The notes under the pieces: generated by a model
Databases searched by the model: none
Seen by the model: the letters and a program-made list of their open reading frames with translations, nothing else
Told to the model about the DNA's origin: nothing
Assembly: GCA_963621245.1 (NCBI GenBank)
Contig: CAVFCW010000013.1
Location: forward strand, 1 to 64,000
Length of the DNA stretch: 64,000 bases
Direction: 5' to 3'
Source: SIG603 sp963621245
GTDB lineage: Bacteria; Bacillota; Clostridia; Oscillospirales; Acutalibacteraceae
Position numbers and translations under genes: made by a program
Shown: in pieces, positions 1 to 9,034 of the stretch
How the letters are laid out: every line of letters starts with the position of its first letter
How positions within the stretch are numbered: the stretch's first letter is position 1

Positions 1-150
1 CAAAAAAGGAGATTTATTAACTAATGGCAAATTTATTTGATTCAAAATCATTTAATTACGGATTTTTCAAGAGAAACTTCATTGATTGATAACGGCTTAA
101 CGGACAACAGAGATAATTTTGTTACCGAGATTTGCATTCCCATTAGATGA
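1..150 (+). pseudogene. possible 3' tail of a truncated gene
   Basis: The frame beginning at base 1 has a stop at 22-24 and is then open from 25 to a TGA at 148-150. The last residues end in TEICIPIR, which resembles the end of GyrI/AraC-type effector-binding domains, but this is a weak resemblance over about 40 residues. A second frame has an ATG at 24 and runs only 21 codons. It could be a decayed gene or chance. Confidence 0.2.
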
Positions 151-155
151 GTAAA

Positions 156-190
156 AAGAACCGTATTTCTTAATTTGAAATACGGTTCTT
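156..190 (-). terminator. rho-independent terminator of the MATE gene
   Basis: Perfect 14-bp inverted repeat AAGAACCGTATTTC / GAAATACGGTTCTT with a 7-base loop. Read on the minus strand it is followed by a T-rich run, directly after the stop of the MATE gene. Confidence 0.8.
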
Positions 191-193
191 GTG

Positions 194-1516
194 CTATTTT
201 TTATTGTAAAGGAAAACTCCTACGGCATCTGCCAAAAGCCAACCGATAGGAATGGAAAGCCAAATTGCTACAACTCCGAGAGAAGTGTTCGGCGCTAAAG
301 TATACGACAAAAGAACTCTTGTTCCTAAAGAAACGACAGTTAAAATAAGTGAAATTTGCGGCTTGTTAATTCCTCGATAGTAGCCGTACCACAGGAACAG
401 AATACCGATTCCGACATAAAAAGCGCCCTCGATTCTCAAATATCTTGCACCTTGAGTGATAATTCCTGTTTCAGAGAGACTGATAAAAAGCCCCATGAGC
501 TTGTCGGCAAATATAAAAATCATCAGAGAAACCGCAAGGCAAAAACAAGCAGAAGCGAGAAAAGATATTTTAGTTCCCTTTTTAATTCTGTCTTTTCGTT
601 TGGCTCCGTAATTTTGTGAAACAAAAAGGGAATAGGCATTGCCGAATTCCTGAGCCGGCATATATGCCAGAGTGTCAATTTTAACAGCGGCGGTGAATGC
701 AGCCATAATTGTTGTGCCAAATCTGTTAACTAAGCCCTGAATCATCAATATGCCGAAATTCATAACGGATTGCTGAATGCCCGTAGAAATATCATTTATA
801 ATAATTTCTTTAAGTCTTGCTGTATTGATTTTATGGCTCGATTGTTTGAAAATGTATCGGTATCTATTTAAGACAAAGGCGGTCAATCCCAAACCTGCAA
901 CCATTTGAGAAATTACCGTAGCAAGTGCCGCACCGGTTACACCTTGATTTAAACCCACTACAAACCATATATCTAAAATTATATTCAACAAGGCAGATAT
1001 TCCAAGAAAAATAAGCGGAATAACAGAATTTCCTACCGATCGTAAGAGATAAGCAAAGAAATTATATAAGAAAATGAAAATAATACCTGAGAATACAACC
1101 TTGACATAAGCTTTGGTGAGTTCGAAAATCTCAGACGGCGTCTGTAAAATCAGCAGAATTCTGTCTGTTAACGGATATACCGCAATGCCGAGAATGACGG
1201 AAACTATGCCGATAAAAATAAACGAAAGCTTAATATCCTCACTAAGTTTATTGTAGTTTTTTCCGCCGTAGTCGGTCGAAAAGAAAGCTCCGCTACCCAT
1301 ACATAAGCCGATTATGATTGATGTGATAAACGTCATCAAAGTGTAGACAGATCCAACTGCGGCGAGCGCATTGGCTCCTATGAAATGTCCGCATATCATA
1401 GTGTCGACCAAGTTGTATATCTGTTGAAGCAAGTTGCCGAATATCATCGGCAGAGAAAAAGCAACGAGCTTTTTAACTATCGAGCCTTCGGTTAGATTTG
1501 TATCCTTAAAATTCAT
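194..1516 (-). CDS. MATE family multidrug/Na+-type efflux protein
   Basis: Predicted 440-residue polytopic membrane protein of the MATE family, which exports drugs or metabolites against an Na+ or H+ gradient. The N-terminus carries the family pattern (EGSIVKKLVAFSLPMIFGNLLQQIYN, broken here as EGSIVKKL then PMIFGNLLQQIYNLVD), and about 12 hydrophobic segments follow. The ATG at 1516 is chosen over one ten codons upstream because GAGGGG lies 4 bases before it. It is monocistronic, with its own terminator. A second MATE gene at 9142-10452 is only distantly similar. The substrate cannot be told from sequence. Confidence 0.9.
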   Translation of the reverse strand: MNFKDTNLTEGSIVKKLVAFSLPMIFGNLLQQIYNLVDTMICGHFIGANALAAVGSVYTLMTFITSIIIGLCMGSGAFFSTDYGGKNYNKLSEDIKLSFIFIGIVSVILGIAVYPLTDRILLILQTPSEIFELTKAYVKVVFSGIIFIFLYNFFAYLLRSVGNSVIPLIFLGISALLNIILDIWFVVGLNQGVTGAALATVISQMVAGLGLTAFVLNRYRYIFKQSSHKINTARLKEIIINDISTGIQQSVMNFGILMIQGLVNRFGTTIMAAFTAAVKIDTLAYMPAQEFGNAYSLFVSQNYGAKRKDRIKKGTKISFLASACFCLAVSLMIFIFADKLMGLFISLSETGIITQGARYLRIEGAFYVGIGILFLWYGYYRGINKPQISLILTVVSLGTRVLLSYTLAPNTSLGVVAIWLSIPIGWLLADAVGVFLYNKK

Positions 1517-1614
1517 AATTCCCCTCAGAAAGTAAAATGAAATCACATAAAATAACGAATTTCATTTTATCATAAAGGGTATTTTATCTCAAGCACAAAA
1601 CTGTTTTGTTGGTT

Positions 1615-2136
1615 TTATTGTTTGTTCAGAAAATATTCCTTAATTTTGGAGTCGATAAACTCTTGCATTTCAGGAACGCTGTGCTTGCGTCTTGAAGCGC
1701 ATTCCTGAGCCTGACAATTGCAGATAAAACACTTGCGGAATGTGTTTCGTGACATCTTGTTTCCAAACTCATCGAGAACATCTATATCAAAAAGTCTTCC
1801 CAAAGGGTGAGTTTCTTCTATTTCGGTCATAGCCTCTTTAATTTTAACGCTGTTTTTAAGATCTACAGCAAGAATAAGCTCGTTTCCGGTTTTGTCGTTA
1901 TATTCGACTGACTCAAGAATTTTAATGTTATTATCGCTTAAAAACTTTAGTATCTCTTTTTTGCCGTCATCAAATACAGCAGAAATATCTTTGTTTGTTT
2001 TAATGGGGCCGGGAATATTCATGCAAAAAGAAATTATTGTCGTGTGATATTTCTCCAAATATTCATTTTGTTTATTTGCACGTCTCTCACGGCAATTAAG
2101 CATATCTGTTAAAACTACTGTTTCTCCCTGTAACAT
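1615..2136 (-). CDS. citX: CitX, citrate lyase holo-ACP synthase
   Basis: The 173-residue protein matches CitX (apo-citrate lyase phosphoribosyl-dephospho-CoA transferase), which attaches the prosthetic group to the CitD subunit. Visible family features are the N-terminal REXR-type stretch (RERRANKQ), GRLFDIDVLD, then SRNTFRKCFICNCQAQECAS with its cysteine cluster and a following RRKHS. Length is normal for stand-alone CitX. An AGAGGTG ribosome site precedes the ATG. It is unlinked to its presumed client: citD-citE-citF lies 46 kb away at 48337-51125. No citG or citC adjoins it. Confidence 0.9.
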   Translation of the reverse strand: MLQGETVVLTDMLNCRERRANKQNEYLEKYHTTIISFCMNIPGPIKTNKDISAVFDDGKKEILKFLSDNNIKILESVEYNDKTGNELILAVDLKNSVKIKEAMTEIEETHPLGRLFDIDVLDEFGNKMSRNTFRKCFICNCQAQECASRRKHSVPEMQEFIDSKIKEYFLNKQ

Positions 2137-2403
2137 AATGCACCTCTATATATTGATATCAATTAAGTACTGAATACCTACTGAAAATTATAAATCTAAA
2201 AGCTAAAAATGTAAACGATAATATTATTTACTGTAGGAATTTAAAACAAGTCGATATTTGAATATGTATAAACACTATGAATTAATATACAGAAGATGGC
2301 TTGCTTACATTGAAAGGCTTAGCAAGAGACGGTTGTTCTGATAAAAGGAGAAACAAATGAACATTCTTAAATATTCTCCGAATGGGCAAAAGTCATAAAA
2401 GTA
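2137..2403. other. intergenic region with a 13-codon mini-ORF
   Basis: Mostly AT-rich sequence without a convincing gene. On the + strand an AAAGGAG site is correctly spaced before an ATG at 2357, but the frame stops at 2398 after 13 codons. It may be a decayed gene start or a chance site. I see no clear riboswitch or promoter pair here. Confidence 0.4.
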
Positions 2404-2436
2404 AAAAACAGCTCACGGATACAAATCCATGAGCTG
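2404..2436 (-). terminator. terminator of the P-type ATPase operon
   Basis: Stem CAGCTCACGGAT / ATCCATGAGCTG with a 4-base loop; on the minus strand it is followed by six T residues, 8 bases after the ATPase stop. Confidence 0.85.
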
Positions 2437-2443
2437 CTCTTGA

Positions 2444-4537
2444 TTATTTAAGTTTGTTGTTCTCTGTTTCGTATTTATCCATACTCTTTAAGCTGATGCC
2501 CAAAGTGGAAAGATTATGAATTGTTGCTGATGTTGTCGGCTGAATAATACCGGCTACGCCAAGCCCGATGAGAGAACCGTTTATTGCAACTATCTTTCGG
2601 TAGTTTTTGTTAATTCTGCTTACCATTGCCTTTGAAATTTCAACAAGGGTAAGGATAGAATTAAGATTATCGGCTGCAATGGTAATATCGGCAATTTCTC
2701 TTGCGAGTTCTGCGCCGTCACTTATTGCAATGCCGGCATCCGAAGCAGAGAGAGCGGGGGAATCGTTAATTCCGTCACCGACCATAATTACCTTGCGTCC
2801 CTGTTTCTTCTCGTTTAGAACGAAATTAGCTTTGTCCTCGGGGAGAACTTCTGCATAATAGTCGTCAAGTTTAAGCTTGCTTGCAACGTCTGACGCGGTG
2901 TTGAAATTATCCCCTGTCATCATTACAACCTTGCTTATGCCGAGCTTATGAAGCTTTTTAACGACATCTGCCGCCTCGGGACGAAGAGGATCTTCTATCA
3001 GTATAACCGCAGCTAAAATTCCGTCAATCGCCAGATAAAGCGGAGAATAATGCTTTGGAATTTCGTTGAATCTTTCTTTGTATTCGGGTAGAATAGTACA
3101 CTTCTCATCATCAAACACAAAGTGATAGCTTCCTATGATAACCTTGCTGTCACCGATGTGGCTTGAAATTCCGTGAGCAACTATGTATTCTACCTTAGTG
3201 TGCATCTCTTCGTGATTGATTCCTTTGCTTGCCGCCGCCTTGCACACAGCCTTAGCCATAGAATGGGGGAAATGCTCTTCCAAACACGCGGCAATTTTCA
3301 GTAAAGCGTCGGGATCTGTACCGCAGAAAGGAACAAGCTTTGCAACAGTCGGTGTTGCTTTTGTGAGAGTTCCCGTTTTATCAAAAACAATAGTATCAGC
3401 TTCACTGACCGCTTCAAGGAACTTTCCGCCTTTAACGGTAATTCCGTTATCTCCGCACTGTTTGATTGCCGTCAGAACTGAAATCGGAATAGCAAGTTTT
3501 AATGCGCAAGAGAAGTCAACCATCAAAACAGCAAGTGTTTTTGTGATGTTTCTTGTGAGCAGATATGTGAGAATCGTGCCGCCCAAAGTCCAAGGAACAA
3601 GCCTATCTGCAAGATGCTCGGCCTTTCCCTCAATATTGCTTTTAAGCTTCTCGGTGTCCTCAATCATTGCTGTGATTTTCTCATATCTGGTAGCTCCAGA
3701 AGAACCTCTCACGTGAACCGCGAGCTCGCCCTCCTCAAGAACCGTACCGGCGTAAACATAAGAATCTTCACATTTTCTGATCGGCTCGGATTCACCCGTT
3801 AAGGAAGCCTGATTGACCATTCCTTCGCCGTTAACAACAGTTCCGTCAAAGGGGATAATTGTGCCCATTCTGACAACAACGGTATCGCCGGGGACTATCT
3901 CGCTTGAAGGAACCAAAACTTCATGTCCGTCTGTTAAAAGCCATACATTTTGAACCTGAAGAGCCATGCTCTTAGCAAGATCGCTTACGGTTTTTCTGTG
4001 AGTCCATTCTTCCATAATCTCACCGATACCGAGAAGGAACATAACAGAACCGGCTGTATCGAATGTTCCGCGCAAAATCGAAACCGTGATTGCGGTAGCG
4101 TCCAAAACGGATACGTCAAGCTTTTTGTTCTTTAAGCTCTTTAAAGCCGCACAAATATATTTTACAGATTTAAAACATGTGAGTGCAACTCTTACGGGAT
4201 AGGGAAGTATGAATCTCTTGCCGTAATGAATCAAAACGTGATTTATTAACTTTTCTTTGTACTCGGCATTTAACAATCTGTCTGAGCTTTCAAGCACTGC
4301 TGTGGGGACAATTACTTCATCAAAGTGAAAACGGGCAAGAGCTTTGATAAGCTCAGCCCTTTCACAGCTATATTCGACAACCGCATCAGCAGTATTTTCA
4401 AATATTTTGACATCAGTAACGCCGCCGAGATTTCTGACATAGTAGTCTAAGGTATCAGCTTGGACAACAGTCATTCTCTTCAGATTGAGATGAACTCTCA
4501 TTCTGTTCTTGATGTCATGCTTAATAATAAATTTCAT
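2444..4537 (-). CDS. P1B-type heavy-metal transporting ATPase
   Basis: 697-residue P-type ATPase expected to export a transition metal using ATP. Visible: an N-terminal domain of about 75 residues resembling a degenerate heavy-metal-associated fold without a CxxC; the TGES actuator motif; the phosphorylation site DKTGTLT; the MVGDGINDSPAL hinge. The membrane metal site, usually CPC, reads FSC (FSCALKLA), and the P1B HP motif reads HS (PHSMAK). Both differ from classical Cu/Zn pumps, so the metal is uncertain. It follows the DUF6110 gene by 6 bases and shares its promoter. Confidence 0.93.
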   Translation of the reverse strand: MKFIIKHDIKNRMRVHLNLKRMTVVQADTLDYYVRNLGGVTDVKIFENTADAVVEYSCERAELIKALARFHFDEVIVPTAVLESSDRLLNAEYKEKLINHVLIHYGKRFILPYPVRVALTCFKSVKYICAALKSLKNKKLDVSVLDATAITVSILRGTFDTAGSVMFLLGIGEIMEEWTHRKTVSDLAKSMALQVQNVWLLTDGHEVLVPSSEIVPGDTVVVRMGTIIPFDGTVVNGEGMVNQASLTGESEPIRKCEDSYVYAGTVLEEGELAVHVRGSSGATRYEKITAMIEDTEKLKSNIEGKAEHLADRLVPWTLGGTILTYLLTRNITKTLAVLMVDFSCALKLAIPISVLTAIKQCGDNGITVKGGKFLEAVSEADTIVFDKTGTLTKATPTVAKLVPFCGTDPDALLKIAACLEEHFPHSMAKAVCKAAASKGINHEEMHTKVEYIVAHGISSHIGDSKVIIGSYHFVFDDEKCTILPEYKERFNEIPKHYSPLYLAIDGILAAVILIEDPLRPEAADVVKKLHKLGISKVVMMTGDNFNTASDVASKLKLDDYYAEVLPEDKANFVLNEKKQGRKVIMVGDGINDSPALSASDAGIAISDGAELAREIADITIAADNLNSILTLVEISKAMVSRINKNYRKIVAINGSLIGLGVAGIIQPTTSATIHNLSTLGISLKSMDKYETENNKLK

Positions 4538-4543
4538 AGGAAA

Positions 4544-4861
4544 TTATTCCTCTGTCTGGGGTTCTGCAGCCTCTTCTGTTACGTTTTCAGCGTCTTCAAC
4601 AACTACATCTTCTACAACTGCGCAATCTTCTGCGGCAGCTCTGTCCTCGTTGATCTGCTTTGCACCTGCATAGATATCGTCGCAGTTCTCCTGAACCTTT
4701 GTAGCGGTATTAACAGCGCACTGCTTAACTCTGAGAACAGCTGCAGTTACATTTGTGTAAAGCTTTTTTGCGTCCTTGGAAGAAAGAGCCTTAATACCTG
4801 CTGTTCCAAAAAGAACGCCGCCTGCAAATAAACCTAAATTTTTCATATCAACCTTTGCCAT
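4544..4861 (-). CDS. DUF6110-type small membrane-associated protein
   Basis: 105 residues from the ATG at 4861, which has AAGGAGG 9 bases upstream; an upstream in-frame ATG at 4888 has no such site. The N-terminal part is hydrophobic and glycine-rich (LGLFAGGVLFGTAGIKALSS), then an amphipathic Lys/Ala-rich helix, then an acidic Glu/Ala tail. I recognise this as the DUF6110 family, often found beside metal P-type ATPases in Clostridia. The function is unknown; a chaperone, anchor or regulator of the pump at 2444-4537 is a reasonable guess. Confidence 0.75.
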   Translation of the reverse strand: MAKVDMKNLGLFAGGVLFGTAGIKALSSKDAKKLYTNVTAAVLRVKQCAVNTATKVQENCDDIYAGAKQINEDRAAAEDCAVVEDVVVEDAENVTEEAAEPQTEE

Positions 4862-4899
4862 AATAAAAGGCCTCCTTAGTATTTTCATTTGTTAAAATG

Positions 4900-4928
4900 A
4901 TTATACATCAGCCAACTGTTAAAATCAA
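4900..4928 (-). promoter_or_regulatory. sigma-A promoter of the DUF6110/ATPase operon
   Basis: On the minus strand, TTGATT, 17 bases, then a perfect TATAAT, about 39 bases before the start codon at 4861. The rest of the 290-base gap up to 5151 shows no other clear element. Confidence 0.75.
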
Positions 4929-5151
4929 TAGTTTCAAAGCGCTAATTTTGTTTATAATGTACTAACGACTGTTTATTTTAGCTAACTTAGTACAGCAAAA
5001 TAGTTAAAATAGCCTAACTTTCTGATTTGACAGTAATTTTGAAGCTTCATAAAACATACATTATCACTTGACTAATTTAAGCGTTTTATTTATGATTATA
5101 GTTACCCCAACCATTATTAAGCCTAATACTTAATGAAAGAAATGAATATTA

Positions 5152-5919
5152 ATGGAAGACAATTCAAGCGCACTTGAGCTCAGCTTTTTGATGGGAACAT
5201 TGCTACTTCAAAACGGAGCTGAAATTTCCAGAGTACAGGATACAATGGAAAGAGTAGTAAAAGCATACGGTGTTGATGAGTTCGGAGTCTATGTTCTGAC
5301 TAACGGTATTTTTGCGAACGGAGTTGAAAACGGCATTTCGAAACATACGGCTATTAAATTCGTAAAAACCTCATCTATACATTTCGGAAGAATAGCCGCA
5401 GTTAATCAGTTATCACGTGAGGTATGCGAAGGAAAACATTCTGTTCCCGAGGCTATGGCGATAGCTCAGAAGATTAAGGATATTCCATACAGTCCCGACT
5501 GGCTTATGATACTTTCGAGCGGAATAGGCTGCGCCGGATTTTGTTATGTTTTCGGCGGTACCATAAGAGACACGATAGCGGCTTTTATTGTCGGCTTGAT
5601 AGTTCAGGCTTTTTTGACTCTTGCCGATAAAAGAAAAACAGGTAAAATTACTTCAAATTTGATTGCAAGCTCCATAGCTGCGGCGGGTGCGATATTTTTT
5701 CTTAAGATAGGATTTGGTCAAAATCTCGAGTATATAATTGCGGGCTCGTTAATCAGACTTGTGCCAGGAGTTGCTTTAACAACAGCTATCAGAGATTTTT
5801 TTAATTCCGATTACTTAAGCGGAACTATCAGAATTATTGATGTGGTAATTCTTGGCGGATGCATCGCCATAGGTGCCGGCGTAGTGGTAAAACTTGCAAG
5901 TATGCTTGCTTTAATGTGA
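5152..5919 (+). CDS. threonine/serine exporter, ThrE N-terminal-type subunit
   Basis: 255-residue member of the ThrE family (larger half). A soluble N-terminal domain of about 115 residues carries GTLLLQNGAEISRVQDTMER, typical of the family, and is followed by about five membrane segments. In Corynebacterium ThrE is one fused protein; in Firmicutes it is commonly split in two. The partner half starts 12 bases downstream. Expected role: export of threonine, serine or another small polar metabolite at the cytoplasmic membrane. The ribosome site is weak (AGAAATGA). Confidence 0.85.
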   Translation: MEDNSSALELSFLMGTLLLQNGAEISRVQDTMERVVKAYGVDEFGVYVLTNGIFANGVENGISKHTAIKFVKTSSIHFGRIAAVNQLSREVCEGKHSVPEAMAIAQKIKDIPYSPDWLMILSSGIGCAGFCYVFGGTIRDTIAAFIVGLIVQAFLTLADKRKTGKITSNLIASSIAAAGAIFFLKIGFGQNLEYIIAGSLIRLVPGVALTTAIRDFFNSDYLSGTIRIIDVVILGGCIAIGAGVVVKLASMLALM

Positions 5920-5931
5920 GGAGGCAGACAC

Positions 5932-6417
5932 ATGTTGATTATTAAGTGGATAATTGCATTTATAGTTGCCTCGGCAGCATCTGCTGCGTTTGCCATAATA
6001 TTTCACTCTCCTAAATCGGAGATTGTGCCCGCCGGAATTGTCGGAGGATTCGGATGGCTTTTTTACCTTATCTTCATGTACTTGGGATTATCTGTTGTTT
6101 GGTCCTCGTTCATTGCAACTATCGGACTTGCTTACATTGCAAGACTGCTCTCATATAAAAGGAAAAACCCCGCAACAATATATCTTGTTACTGGTATATT
6201 CCCTTTGGTTCCGGGCCTTGGCATCTACAACACGGGTTACAGCCTTTTTATGAACGATAATTCCGCAACAACTCTTGCACTCGGACTTCAAACAATTGAA
6301 GCGGCGGTAGCTATTGCTTTTGGAATGGGTCTTGTGCTTTCACTCCCTGCAATTTGTTTCTTTGTGAAAAAAGGAAAGGTATATCATGAAACAGACAATA
6401 ACAATCAAAGCAAATGA
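5932..6417 (+). CDS. threonine/serine exporter, ThrE C-terminal-type subunit
   Basis: 161-residue hydrophobic protein with about five membrane segments, corresponding to the second half of ThrE (ThrE_2 type), including the FPLVPGLGIYN loop characteristic of the family. GGAGG lies 8 bases before the ATG. Its last 32 bases overlap the pseudouridine synthase gene, so the three genes are translationally coupled. It probably forms a complex with the product of 5152-5919. Confidence 0.85.
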   Translation: MLIIKWIIAFIVASAASAAFAIIFHSPKSEIVPAGIVGGFGWLFYLIFMYLGLSVVWSSFIATIGLAYIARLLSYKRKNPATIYLVTGIFPLVPGLGIYNTGYSLFMNDNSATTLALGLQTIEAAVAIAFGMGLVLSLPAICFFVKKGKVYHETDNNNQSK

Positions 6418-7357
6418 CGCAGGTCAGCGCGTTGATAAGTTCTTCACGAAAACTTATCCGAATTTGCCTCAATCTATGCTATATAAAGCCATAAGAAAAA
6501 AGGATATTAAAGTCAACGGAAAACGCTGTGAAATTTCCACGAGACTTAATGAGGGCGATGAAGTTTTCATGTTTCTTCATGACGATTTCCTTCAGCAAAA
6601 AGAGAAGGAATATGATTTTTTGAAAGCTCCCAAAATAATTAATATAGTCTATGAAGATGAGAACATAATGCTTCTTGATAAAAAGCCCGGTCTTATCGTT
6701 CATCCCGATGAGAATTATCACTTTGATTCTCTTATCGCAAGAGTACAGCACTATTTGTATGACAAGGGTGAGTACGACCCCGAAAACGAAAGAAGTTTCG
6801 CTCCGGCACTTATCAACCGCATTGACAGGAATACCGGCGGAATAGTTATGGCGGCAAAAAATGCCGAGACTCTCAGAATAATGAACAGCAAAGTGAAGAA
6901 CAGGGAAATGGAGAAACTGTATCTCTGCATTGCTTGCGGAAAAATGAAAAAGAAAACGGATGTGCTTACAGGCTACCTTCAAAAAAACGAGGCACAAAAC
7001 CGCGTGTATATTTCTGATAGGAAACAAGCGGATTCCCGTTCGATTGCCACGAGATACACCGTTTTGAAAGAGGGCAAGGCTTTTTCGCTATTAGAGGTTG
7101 AACTTTTAACGGGCAGAACGCATCAGATAAGAGCTCATCTTGCTTCGATAGGACATCCGCTCGCAGGCGACGGAAAATACGGTACAAACGCAGTAAACAA
7201 GAAAATAGGATTCCCTTATCAGGCTTTGTATTCATACAAATTGAAGTTCGATTTTAAGAGCGATGCGGGCATTCTCAATTATCTTGACGGAACAGAATAT
7301 ACCGTGAAGGATGTTTGGTTCCTTGATGAATTTGACAGAATTAAGGATATGAGGTAA
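6386..7357 (+). CDS. RluA-family pseudouridine synthase
   Basis: 323 residues, cytoplasmic. An N-terminal S4-like RNA-binding region (about residues 10-75: DKFFTKTYPNLPQSMLYKAI) precedes the catalytic domain. The catalytic aspartate lies in NRIDRNTGG, the counterpart of HRLDxxTSG in RluC/RluD, and GRTHQIRAHLASIGHPLAGD is the family's second signature. It converts specific uridines, probably in 23S rRNA, to pseudouridine. Whether the target is that of RluC or RluD cannot be decided. It overlaps the exporter gene by 32 bases. Confidence 0.92.
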   Translation: MKQTITIKANDAGQRVDKFFTKTYPNLPQSMLYKAIRKKDIKVNGKRCEISTRLNEGDEVFMFLHDDFLQQKEKEYDFLKAPKIINIVYEDENIMLLDKKPGLIVHPDENYHFDSLIARVQHYLYDKGEYDPENERSFAPALINRIDRNTGGIVMAAKNAETLRIMNSKVKNREMEKLYLCIACGKMKKKTDVLTGYLQKNEAQNRVYISDRKQADSRSIATRYTVLKEGKAFSLLEVELLTGRTHQIRAHLASIGHPLAGDGKYGTNAVNKKIGFPYQALYSYKLKFDFKSDAGILNYLDGTEYTVKDVWFLDEFDRIKDMR

Positions 7358-7361
7358 AGTC

Positions 7362-7661
7362 GTGCCGTTACAAGAAATCGCAGTTAATTTCAAGCCTATT
7401 TATCTGCTGTTTGTTTATCTTGCGGTAGTTAATCTTATAACCTTTTTTATGTATGCAATCGACAAGCATAAGGCAAAAAAGAACAAATGGCGAATCCCCG
7501 AAAAGACATTGATCGCATGGGCTTTTTTAGGCGGAGCTCTCGGTGCGCTGTTTGGCATGCTGTTATGCCATCACAAAACTCTCCATAAAAAATTTACAAC
7601 TCTTGTTCCTTTGGCTTTGCTTCTGTGGATGTGTATTTTGGCGCTTTTCTATGTATTATAA
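7362..7661 (+). CDS. DUF1294 small membrane protein
   Basis: 99 residues with a GTG start 4 bases after the preceding stop, so probably coupled; the preceding GAGGTAAAG can serve as ribosome site. Four hydrophobic segments and the pattern FMYAIDKHKAKKNKWRIPEKTL followed by GGALGALFGM identify the DUF1294 family (listed here in two pieces: IDKHKAKKNKWRIPE and GGALGALFGM). Its function is unknown. It is the last gene of the exporter/pseudouridine synthase operon. Confidence 0.8.
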   Translation: MPLQEIAVNFKPIYLLFVYLAVVNLITFFMYAIDKHKAKKNKWRIPEKTLIAWAFLGGALGALFGMLLCHHKTLHKKFTTLVPLALLLWMCILALFYVL

Positions 7662-7683
7662 AAAGTATTACAAGAGTATATAA

Positions 7684-7722
7684 AAAGACTTCGGTATTTG
7701 TAAAATCAATACCGAAGTCTTT
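7684..7722. terminator. bidirectional terminator
   Basis: Perfect 15-bp inverted repeat AAAGACTTCGGTATT / AATACCGAAGTCTTT with a 9-base loop, between convergent genes and followed by T-rich sequence on both strands. Confidence 0.9.
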
Positions 7723-7727
7723 CTTTA

Positions 7728-9023
7728 TTAATGTGCTTTTGTGTTGACGAATTGAGTTTGTGTTTTTGAGTACATAATGCGCTGAGAATTGTATAAGCCA
7801 AAATAGCCCGAAAGCATATAACTCACGGCTATGGTTATAAGATAAAAAGGCATGCCCTCAAATCCGAAAAGTTCAAATGCGATAAGCAAAGATGTGACAG
7901 GGCAGTTTGTAACTCCGCAGAAAACTCCAACCATTCCGCATGCGGCCATGAGAGTGACAGGAAGGCCGAATATTCCCGCAACAGCCGCACCGAATGCTGC
8001 ACCTATGCAAAACGACGGTACAATCTCGCCACCTTTGTATCCTCCGCCAAGTGTTATTGCCGTAAACACTATCTTGAGCAAGAAAACATAAAAAGGCAAA
8101 GCAGAATTTGTCTCAAACACTTCATTGATTATGTTCATTCCCGAACCGAGATACATGTTTGTTCCGAGAACGAGAGTGAGTAATATAACCAAACAACCGG
8201 CCACAAAAATACGGATATATTGATTTTTGAGAAGTCGTTTATAAAGTTTTCCGGCATTGTGCATAGCCGAACAGAAAATTATGCTGACGGCTCCGAGCAG
8301 TGCGCCAAAAATCAAACACTTAAGCATGTTAAGAGGCGTAACATTCGGAATTGACAGAACGGTAAAGCTCTCCGGTTCAAGCTTAAATGTCTCTGCGATA
8401 AAATGAGCTACATAAGATGCAATAACGCAAGGGACAAGAGCCGAATAGTGCATAATTCCAACGCTTATTACTTCAAGCGAGAAAAAAGCAGAGGCAAGGG
8501 GAGTTCCGAAAAGTGCTGAAAATCCCGCACTCATACCGCACATAATGTTAATTCTGTGATCGTTTGGTGTGAATTTGAGCCATTTAATATTTGCAAGGGC
8601 GTTTGTTATACTTCCGCCAAGCTGAATTGCGGCACCTTCTCGTCCGGCAGAACCGCCACACAAATGGGTGAGAACCGTTGTGACGAATATAAGCGGTGCC
8701 ATTTTGTGAGAAACCTCCGACGAAGAGTGAATGGAGGCAATAACCATATTTGTGCCTGTGTCGTTTGTATCGTGAAAAAATCTGTAAAGAAACACGATGA
8801 GCAGTCCGGCAAGTGGCAATGCGAACATAATCCAAGAGTGGGTGGCTCTGAAATCATTTGCGTATTTTAACGCATATGAAAAACCGCTACACACAATTCC
8901 GACTATAACGCCTGTGATTATTCCCATTACCATCCATTTTATTAAGATGAGAATGTGTCGACTGCATTCCTTACTGTCGGTTTTTAAAGTTTGTTTTAAA
9001 TTGTTTAACCAATCTGAACTCAT
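7728..9023 (-). CDS. CLC-family chloride/fluoride-type anion transporter
   Basis: 431 residues from the ATG at 9023 (GAGG just upstream); a longer frame to 9119 would run through a terminator and is rejected. About 12-14 membrane segments. The gating glutamate is present in SAGREGAAIQLGG. Where chloride-type CLC proteins read GSGIP, this one reads GTNMV, and GREGP is GREGA; both deviate in the direction of fluoride-exporting CLC proteins, though I cannot assign the ion. No fluoride riboswitch is visible upstream. The gene sits behind a terminator-like hairpin at 9035-9068. Confidence 0.87.
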   Translation of the reverse strand: MSSDWLNNLKQTLKTDSKECSRHILILIKWMVMGIITGVIVGIVCSGFSYALKYANDFRATHSWIMFALPLAGLLIVFLYRFFHDTNDTGTNMVIASIHSSSEVSHKMAPLIFVTTVLTHLCGGSAGREGAAIQLGGSITNALANIKWLKFTPNDHRINIMCGMSAGFSALFGTPLASAFFSLEVISVGIMHYSALVPCVIASYVAHFIAETFKLEPESFTVLSIPNVTPLNMLKCLIFGALLGAVSIIFCSAMHNAGKLYKRLLKNQYIRIFVAGCLVILLTLVLGTNMYLGSGMNIINEVFETNSALPFYVFLLKIVFTAITLGGGYKGGEIVPSFCIGAAFGAAVAGIFGLPVTLMAACGMVGVFCGVTNCPVTSLLIAFELFGFEGMPFYLITIAVSYMLSGYFGLYNSQRIMYSKTQTQFVNTKAH

Positions 9024-9034
9024 ATAATACCTCG

